A stretch of 64,000 bases of DNA from Sarcocystis neurona (lineage: Eukaryota > Apicomplexa > Conoidasida > Eucoccidiorida > Sarcocystidae), in NCBI GenBank assembly GCA_000727475.1, contig KL647327.1, forward strand, positions 605,055 through 669,054. The letters run 5' to 3'. Shown piece after piece: positions 47,801 through 58,300 of the stretch. Made by a program: the position numbers and the translations under genes. The first letter of the stretch is position 1. The number at the start of each line of letters is the position of its first letter. The notes under the pieces were generated by a model. The model saw only the letters and a list, made by a program, of their open reading frames with translations, ran no database searches and was not told the origin of the DNA.

Positions 47801-49364
47801 GCAACCGTACACAGATGTAACATTAACAATGAAACTGTCTCTCCAAGTCGGTATCTATGCAAATGTATATTTCGACTGATGTACACACATATTCTTCGAT
47901 ACACAGATAGGCAGATCCACATCCGCGTGGTTTTCAAGAAAGACACCTCTGTCGGCCCCACCTGCTTCTTTTGCCTCATATACCTGCAACGCACTACTTC
48001 TACTGGAGACATATTCCACCAGTGAAAACAGGCTGTCTTCTGCGTGACACAGATATCTATCTCTCTCTCTCTACATATATATATATATATATACTTGTGT
48101 ATATTGTTTCACATACATACACATATATATCCACATGTGTGCGCCTAATATATAATATATATATATATATATATACATACGCGTGGCTGCTGTGATATAT
48201 CTGTACACACATAGATATATGCTTTACAAATTGATTCGTTTACATACCTAGGTACGCGCACATTTATGCGTATATATATACATGCAGGTGTAATCATTCA
48301 AGCGTAGCCACGGATACTGCTGACTCCGTTCGTCCACCGAACTGGGCCGGGTCTCCACCGCCACATGGCAGTCGCCAGACGCAACTGCCTCAGCTATCCA
48401 CAGTTGTCCCGTCCTGCGTTCTCGCGCATCCTCTCGAATATGTGGACAACGAAAGAAATATTGTCCGTACACGTATACATATATATGCATGCGTGCACGT
48501 AGATATAGAGAGACACGGAGAGAGAGATAAACGACTAAGTCCCCATGCGTGTCCTTGTCCTTGCAGGGAGTGAGCCAGAGAGCTGGTGGAGGTGCCGTCA
48601 CGCATACGTCCTGATAAGCGACAATTTAGGCCTCTTCCTCTACGCTTGTCTGGAGCCGCCTGTGATATATGTAGACGTGGATAAGTAGACTACCTGGCTC
48701 AAAATAGACAGGATGCACTTTTGTGCCCATACGAGGATACTACACGTGTGCTCCTAGGCAGCCATACGCAGGCATTACACGAAACTTGTCACTTGCGTCT
48801 TACACATATATTTATACGTGTGTGTACCGACATATTTAAGCCCCAGGACGCACATATTCAGATGCATGCACTGGTACGTCTGTGCGCATATATATATATA
48901 TATATATGTGTACACAGAAACATATACAAATATGTCTATCCTGACGTATGGATATGCTCACCTATGCGTACGGTGGTGCGCTTGTGTGTTTACTTATATA
49001 CTTACGTACATATGTATATATATACGTATATATATAATTTTATATCTGTGTACATATGTACGGATATGTATTCGCCGGTGTATTTTGGCCTACATGTATG
49101 TATGTGCACGCATACTCATTCGCACGTTTATCCATATGTATACAAGTATACCTACAGTGGTGTGCTTACACACACATACATGTACAGACTCGGGTTCTGC
49201 CCAGACAGAGAGATGCTGCAGGACGAAAAACAGGGGGGGGAGAAGGGAAGAAAGATTACTCACTTTTCCAAAATTTTCTCGATTTGCATCAGTTCTGCCG
49301 AAACGTCAGCGCGCCGGCCCCGAGAGCTGGCCAGAGTGCAAATAGATTGGCACTAGAACGGCGG

Positions 49365-49398
<34 letters not shown>

Positions 49399-52300
49399 CG
49401 CATGGAGGCAAGGATATACGTGTAAGGATAAATATATATACCTACATTTATATGTATATACATGTACGCGTACATACAAACGTATACATGTATATATATA
49501 TACATATATTATATACATCTATACATATACATTCATGCATATATCTCCGTATGTGTATACAAACTTGTACATATATATGTATACATACATAAATATATAC
49601 ATATATAAGTGTACGTGTACATACATACGTATATATATATATACACATTCATACTTATATGTACGTATACGTATACACACATTTACATATATATGTATAT
49701 ATGTTCATATATGCAAACGTATGTGCGCACGTATATGCACGCGCATGTACAGATATAGATGTGTGTACATCTGTCCGAACATATACTGGCATGTATATAT
49801 GTGTATCCCTGTTCATCTGCACATACGTGTGGGTAGACAAATATAGATAGGCATATATCGGTATAGTTAGACACAGATATAATACATACAAATAGGGAGA
49901 TACAACCATAGAAATGTAATACATGTGCATACGTATAAATACGAACACCTGCTTCAACACATACTGGCACGCATACGAATGTAGCTACACACGCACATAT
50001 ATGTACACACGTTTGTTAGCTAAAACAGACGTACAGGCGGACACACAATTCTAATATATATCTATATATATATCCGTGCACGTGTACATATGAAGGTACA
50101 CCACCTCACATATACATATATATGTATACGTGCAGAGAACGAAAGAGACTGATGTGCGAGCTAGGGACTCAAGAAGCACTCGTAAATAAACCAGTGCAGA
50201 TGAAGAGTTCTTGCACGCCCAAGGTGCACTATGCCACGCAGAAATCAAATTTTACGGAGCGAGAGACTTCGACGGATATTCACTTCATCGGCCACAGGTT
50301 TGTTTCGACGCCTGAATAAATACGCAAACGGCCACGTCTCAAAGGCGTCTATACGCTTCGAAGCAAACAAACTTCGCCTTACGTAGATGCGTACTCGCGC
50401 ATGCATACGTAGACTCGCACGTACGCATGTCAGTCTTTACATATAGGCATACGCATAGATCTTTCGAATATCGGCTTCAAGAAATTGCTGGACACGTCCT
50501 GCTGAGCAACAGGCTCAGCACCTTCCTGCAGTACTGAGACCGGGTTACGGTGTAGAGGATTATCCGCGCATCTGTCTAGAATGGGACATGCCCTCAGGCA
50601 TATACAGACGCAGATTGAAAGAGAGAGACAGAGAAATAGACAACCTCATACAGAGAAGACAGAGACTGACATAGAAATAGACATATATGTCTATATGTGT
50701 GGGGAGACAGAGAGAGAGAAACAGACATATAGATATATATATTTATATAGGTAAACAGATATATTCAAAGAGACGGAGAGAGAGGAAGTGAAAGAGAAGT
50801 ATATATATATATATATATTTGGAGGGACAGGGAGAGGGAGACTGAGACAGTAATGGACACATAGATACATATATATATACATCTATATATATATATATCT
50901 ATATATTGAGACAGAGAGACAGAGAAATAGACATATAAGCATACGCGTAGAAATATAGAGCGGATGTGCACGTCTATGGAGAGATTCACAAATAGACTTT
51001 TTTACCGGTGAGGTAAAGAGTTATAACGAAGATTTCAGTCTAGGAACGCGCGCACTCGCCGCTCTTCAGCTGCGGCGATTGCCACGATGCTTCCTCACAC
51101 TCGCATGCAAAAACTAGCCATCCATATCGCACAACAAAAAGAGACGCGAAGAACTAGCTGCCTTGACGCCTGTTCACGCAGTCATTCCCGTAAACAAGCG
51201 TCTTCACCTAGGTAACTCTGCCTGCAGGTAAATAAATATATCTTCGCATATCTATAAAGACGCATGTGTATGTATATATAGATACACTCTCGAGTGCAGA
51301 AGAAGTTTTGCACAAAGAGACACACGCCGTAGTACTGCAGCTCGCTGCATACACAGTGGTGCAGGCCGTCGCGCACGCATTGCAGCGGGAAGAGCACCTA
51401 CCTCCTTCACTTGGGCAATTAAATCTTCGATAGCCGTAGAACTTTTCTTCTGTCTCTTCTGCTGCTTCAGTTTGTCATGCATTTCTCCGAGTCGCTTGGA
51501 CGTGAGCTGCAGCAACAGTAACACAGGCGCAGCTACTACACAGTCCCCTGCGCAGCCGCAGCAATAATTACCGCGCCCTAGACATGTCGCTATCAGCAGA
51601 GCGGGACCGGGGCTCTGTCGAAGCAGCACCATCTCAACAAACGTGGTGTAACACCAGCAACGCACCAGCAGCACCTCGCGCACAGCAGCAGCAGCTCGGC
51701 ACGGCAGCCCACAACAGCAGCTCCTTGCTCCCGTTCACATTCGAGCGCTCTCCGCCACCAAGACGTACCGGTACGCAAACATTGATATTCAGTCAAGAGT
51801 CAGCTATAAACACCCCTCGCTTCGTCCTCTCTCTCTCTGCATACACCTCTCCACTGCGTATATGCACCAGGCAACACAAGTGCGACCACTTCCGTTCGAC
51901 TGCACATACAGGCGTCTGTGTGGACTGCCCCTATCATTCGGTGAGGGCGGGTCACCGTTCTCGACATCACGGCGGTTGTCGTGCGCGTGCGCTGTCTCGT
52001 GTTGATATGGGAAGATGCAGATGCGCAGGAAAATGCATGTGGCAGGCGCCCGCTGCGCCGGTGTCAGCGCAGAAGACCGGGATGTCGTAACCTCTGAGAG
52101 GGCGGCCAGGGACGACAAGTCAAAGACGTTTAACAACTACAACGAAGGCAGTGGAAGGCAGACAAAGTTTGCAGTGGTGCGTCTTCAACGATCGGAAAAA
52201 TTACCCCCATGCATAGTTATATATATATATATATTCACTGGACGCATGCAAGGAGTCGTAAGACGTGTATGCACACTCTAGAAGCAGTGATACCACCACG

Positions 52301-55300
52301 ACGCAAGAAAGGCCAGCGCAGTCAGGTGCGGACAGCAACGCGCGGTTGGATTTCTGCGAGTGAAGCATAAGAAGAAAAAGAAAAAGAAGTCCTAACAAAG
52401 GCAAATAGACTGCTGTTGGAAAGGGCAACCCAGAAAAAAATTCGGGAGGATACAAGGTTGTTTCGCCGCTGCGCCCCGCTCCTTTTCCTCCTCAGCGGAT
52501 ACATTGCAGCATCTCTCTCTCTGTCATCTGTAGCACGCTCAGTCTCTTCTTCCTCCTTCCACAAAGGCGTATGTTCTGCTCCCATTTCGGTGTGCAAACG
52601 AACACGCGCGCAGACATTAGCACTGTTCTTCGTAGAGAGGCAAATCCCCTGTAAAGACACAGAGAGAGATACATTAAGACAAGCAGTTACTCAGATCTAG
52701 ACGTAGAGCGGAGTACGAATGTTTGTACATTGACAGTTGCAGAGATCCACATGGAGACTGGAGAGAGAGGGCACTTTTGGCAAGGAGGGTAGAACAGCAG
52801 TACGAACGTTTGTTGGCGCTTGACGTCCGGGGACCCACCCTCCACGAACAAAAAAGCAAGCGGTGCTGGAATTCCTGCGCGTAGCGACCCAGGTACCCCG
52901 CGGTCGCGACGACAAAGAAGCTGAAGACGAACAAAGCTCTGCAGCCCAGCAACGCACCACGCCGCCAGCAGCGAAACAAGATATGCGCGCTGCTGAGAAG
53001 CTGCTGCAGGAGGGAGACAGCGAAGCAAAAGCAGCAGCACAGCAGCAGGAGAAGCACAGCAGCAGGAGCAGCACAGCAGCAGCGGCAGCGCAGCAACAGG
53101 GGCAGCAGCGAGGCACCAAAGGCCGCCTGCGCCAGCGCTACAAGGAAGTGCGCACCGTCGGCAGCCGCAGACAAACACAAACTCTCGCGCCGGGCGAGCA
53201 GGAGCAGCACTGGCAGCAGACGAACCAGCCAAGTGATGCCCTGCGGCTGCTGTGCAGCACGGTGCTGCGCCACCAACCGATTGCGACTCTAAAGCAGGGA
53301 GCCACCTACGTCGCCTCACGGCACAATACATGCAGTCACACTTGGAGAGAGAGGTTCAGACGGAGATGTAGGCTAAATGTAAAGTCTTGGGAGTCGTATA
53401 CGTATGTATATATATATGTGTATCCACGCACGTCGGCACTCACGTGTGTCAGCGCTTGCGTTTGCTTCATCTGTTGCATCGCATGCAAGTTTTTTTGTGG
53501 GCCCCTGCCTCCTTCGTTTCACGTATCTACTCTGTCCGTGCAGTTTATGTACACCGCAGACGCAGTTTCGCCGTTCGAAGATGTCCTTACGCCCAGCTAA
53601 ACAGCACTTACGCACAGAGGGTTGCCTCGGCTGTACAGTGTGCAAACTCCGCTGTTGCCGTGCAGATACAGAGTCGCGCATCTTTCGAGCCGAAACGTAT
53701 ACACGTGTATATGTAGACGCGGGCACGCAAATGGACAATTACATATGCAGGGACATACATACAAGGATACAGGCAAGTCTGCAAACCTACTTGCGATTGT
53801 GTGCACTGCAGCAGCGTGGAGAGACGCACAGGAAAGAAGACGGGAAAACGCGGCTTTGAGTCTTCACTGCTGTCCCTCCTCCATGCAGTTTCGGTCGAAA
53901 CAGAAGTAGTTCATTTCCCAACCCGTACGCAAGTAGTACACAGGCGCAGGCCTTCTGGAGCTTATTCTGCGCTGTCGAAAGTTTCAATTCTACACACAAC
54001 AGATAAAGTCGTTGCACGCAGGTGTCCGCAGACGTACTCACGTATATGGTGTACGTGGACACGCAATGGGAGGCGTAAGAGGTAGAGATATAGATATGTG
54101 TGCCGCTGTGTGTGCATGCAACTCAAGGTCGACCGTAGCAGCGAAAAGTCAAAAATACCAGCAGCACACGCTGACAAAGTGTAGAAGACCATATCCTTAT
54201 CGTCGTTTTCCGAATCCTTTCTGTTGCGCACCTTGGCGGTCGCGCAGCAAATCTCGTATTGTCTCTCCTCCCCCAACGGTCCACGTCTTAGCTGCCGCTG
54301 CTGCACCTGCTGTCAAGCGTGTTGCTATGCGATCTATACGACTGTCGTTGCTGCGGTCTCTGCTGCTCGCCGTCGCTGTTGTTGTTTCGGTTTTGTGTCG
54401 TCAATAGGCCGTCTGCCTAGCCGCTACTCTTTCCCACCTGCAACACCTCTCGCTTCTACAGCAGGTTGTCCCTCGTCTTCTTTTCCCTCTATTCTTTTAT
54501 GGTTCTATGCGTTCGTCCTGCTGCTTCTTTTGTCTCCCATGCACTTTCTCCGTCCCTGCCATATCTGCACTGCAGCATTACCAGCTAGTGAGATCCTGCT
54601 GCAGCGTTTCTCCCTCACGCTCTGGTGGTCCTCCTCTTCTTCTTCCTGCTGCTGCTGATCGACACCCTCCTGCTCCTGCGGCGCTTCGTGCTGCTGCTGC
54701 GTCCATCCACCCCTCCTATGACTGCCGCTCTTCCTGCTGCTGCAGCGTGATGCTCTTTCGGCTGCCGCTGCTGCTGCTGAGCCTCCTGTTGCTCCTGGGC
54801 GTCGTGCTGCTGCTCGGCGTGCTGCTGCTGCTCATTGCCGCTACCCCCTTCTGGCGTAGTTGTTGCTTTTGCTTACGACTCTTCGATAGGGACGATGGAA
54901 GGGTAGGTAATGCGGATGAGAATGAACGGCATGGAGCAAATGGGTACCACCAGAATGTGGAGAAAAATAGTAAAGCGAGTCCGAGAGGGAGAGAGACTGT
55001 CCATAAACATCATTCCTGTTCCAAAGTGGATAAGGATGACTGCCACAGCTAGCAGAGGCATTTTGAAAACTTGGAGGGTCTGCTTAACGAAGCCCACGTA
55101 GAAGGCGAATGGCATCCACACGTCCGACAGAGTGTGCGTCGCCTCCAGCGCCCCTACTGCATGCACAGCGCATGCATCACAGAAGCATGCGAAGGCGAAA
55201 ATGAGCAGAGGTTGATAGACAAAACAGGTTTGTCGAAAACGACTTAAAGGAAGGCGACCTCGTTTAAGGGAAAGAACCACACAGACAGACAAGAAGTCTT

Positions 55301-58300
55301 TTCGCGACGGCGGGAATACGGCCAAAATTGTTGCTAGCTATCGGCCTGGTACCACACACATCGTCGACGTTCCACGAAGAACTGCTGCTCTGAGATCTCG
55401 ACATCCCCGCGGTGTCTGCCCAGCAAGGGATCCGCGCGCGCTCGCATTGGATGCCCACACTGCTCTCCTCGCCATCCCTCTCCACAGCGCTGCCACGAAC
55501 AACCCCCTGCGCGGCGCCGATATAACACTACCAGCCGTAAGTTACCTATACGTCAGTAACGCCATCTCTGATGGGAGCACGTGTACCGCACACTGACAGA
55601 ATAAAACACCTTTACATCTATGTAAGTCGTCACAGGTAAACGCGCTGCTGTGTCAGTCAGTCTGTTACGCTGTGGTTCGTGCGGTTATGTTTTGGGTGTA
55701 CGTACACTGCAGCGCTTCGTTGTTTACGGAGGTCTCTCAATTCAAGAACCCGCTAAACACACGTGCCCGCAGTTTCAGGTTTCCTCCAATAGAAACCTCC
55801 GTCGTTGCTGTCACCCGAAAGACTCTGCCTTGCGAGTTCTAATGCCTGACGCGCTTCACATGCAGGTCTACAAGAGCGTGTTTTAACTCTGCGCTACCTC
55901 TCGTCAGTTCACATGATCTACTTACAACGCGCTGGGGAGCTGTTCCATTGGCTCGAGCATCTTCGCCCTCAGACTCTCCCACACTTACCCTCACTGACTA
56001 CTCCCGTGAACATATATACAAACAAACACTGAAAGACAGAGAGCGAAAACAAATGAGCCTGGAGACAGAGGGGGGAGGTGCAGCTTTGGTAACGGAGTAA
56101 ACGGACAATGTGTGCGGCGGCGGGTTGTCGGAGACGGAGTGACGAGCACACCGAACGTGAGAGAGAAGACGCGTAGGGGGCGAGGAGGCGGCATGTAGCT
56201 CTACGGGTACTGTACTATCTGTAGGTACGCACATGTGTAGTTAGGTATCTATACCGAAGTTGCCGGTGCTGCACAGGAGAACAACGAGAGCGTAAATGAT
56301 AGAAAAACGTGGACGAGGGCTAAAGCAGACACATCTTCAGAATATCGTATTGAAGACGGGCACAGACGAAATGCTTGCTATTTGTTTTTCGGGAGACGGC
56401 AGTGACAGAGAGAGAGACAGAGGAGAGATGCACCATGTGGCAAGGGGCCTGCAGAGAGAGAAACAAGCTGAGAAACAGACGTGAAGGACTCGAGCTCCCA
56501 CGAGAAGGCATTCAACACGATACAAAAGAGGTGGAGAAAAGGGAAACGCGGAGGAGAAGTGTGTTTTGTCCGTTTCTTTCTTCGAACGCGGATACATCGG
56601 AAGTAATCCGCAGTGTGACTCGAAAGATAAGGCGGGATAAAGAGGGACAAAACAAAGAGAAGAATTCAAATTAGAAAGGGCCGCGGCAGCGGGACCAAGG
56701 ACCCAGATCAGCAGACGACACAGCACAAAAAGAGGAAGATCGATAAAGGACCGGAATCTTCAGCTCTCTCCTCTCTCCCGCATTTGCTTCCCCCGTTCTC
56801 CTCGCATCTGTCGTTCGTTCCTTACGCGCTGCTGCAAGTTCCGTGGCGCAAGTGCCGACGGAATGTATAGTCGTTTGAACTGCAGCAGCAGTGCACGTGG
56901 CATCGGCAATGCAATCAGCAGCGGCTCCCGCGGGGTCCGACGGGGTCGCATTGAGCTTCGCCAATAAGACGTTTAAACCTGGAAGCGTCTTCAACAGGCG
57001 ACAGAGGGGACTCAGCTTCTTGATCTCACTAACAATTTGCTCAGAAGAGAAATTGAAAAGCACGTCCATCTGTCCCGGCGCCATGACCAGCCGAGGGAAG
57101 GTCGCCAGCACCACCAGCAGTACCGACATCCACTGCCGATTCAGCAGACGCAAGGCAACACCAGAGGAGAAAACGGGTAGAAGAACAGGAACGAGAAACA
57201 GAATCGACGAGCACGACAGACAAGACGGGGGCACGAACGAAACGATGAGCTTCAGGGGGCGGGATGGCGAACAGTGCCACCAGTGAGACGAAGAAAGTGG
57301 CCTAGAATAACGCGCAGCCCTAGCGCAAGTATGTTCCCTCCCCTCCACATCCAGTCCGGGGTCCCTACCGATCCACAGCGGCAATCCCTTTCCTCTTATA
57401 TTCTACATGGAAAACTTCCTGCGTCGACGGCCAGGAAATTCCTCCCCCAGAGCCAACTGTCTACCCACTCTGTCTGTGTGTGTGTGTGTGTGTTTCTCGC
57501 CCGGTGCAGCTGCAAATCTACTTTCCTCTTGCGTTCCCTTCTGAGACGTGTATCGCTGGAACCCACATGCACTCTATACTGACATCGACACAACGGAGAA
57601 AACAGTTGTCAACATACACGTATATACACGAGGACATCCTTGTATATATGCGTATATGTAGAGGAAAGGGCTGAACACTCATAAGGATATATGCGCTGAC
57701 CGTGATAATGTGTATATATATCCATCTATCGATACACACCAAAGCATACGTATATGAATACATACTGCAGCATTTCTCCTTTTGTGCGGGGGTGTCGCTT
57801 CACAACAACTACGCAGCTGTGGCTGTGTGCAAGACAGCCGGTCTGTCGCTGCATCTCTCCTGCCAAAGCGTGGGCCTCTCTACGAGCACCAGCCATTCCC
57901 TTCTGTATTTTCTCTTCAGTTCGAACAATCAAAGAGACTTGCACACAGTAGTATAATTCTGTACGTGTGTAGCGGCACGTTCGATCTTCTGCGCCTCGTC
58001 GTTTTTGACTAATCTACGCAACTGCGTGCAAAATCGCGTTGTCAGTCCCGGCAGCTTCTCCCCGTGACGGCAGCACACGTGTATCGCACATAATTGGAGC
58101 AGCAGCTTTATATCCCATTCTGCGTCCTGCTATCTCGTGGAGAACGAAGAAGCTGGCAGAACTACGACCGTGTACGCCTCTGTGGTGCACACGTATACAT
58201 ATATATATATATATGTAGGGATCGAGAGAGACATGTATACACATGTGTATGCATCGAGAGAGACATGTATACACACGTGTGTGTAGCCACTTGTGACTTC

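Noticed and set aside
52674..53331. Poly-Leu/Cys membrane-like minus frames and the Gln/Ala plus frame
   Set aside because: They arise from the CAG tract in PDE intron 3. Only the last 100 bases (52839-52938) have splice ends and fit the PDE frame.
52863..53600. Plus-strand Gln-rich gene
   Set aside because: It overlaps PDE exon 4 antisense, consists mainly of CAG codons and ends in TA-repeat frame. No independent evidence.
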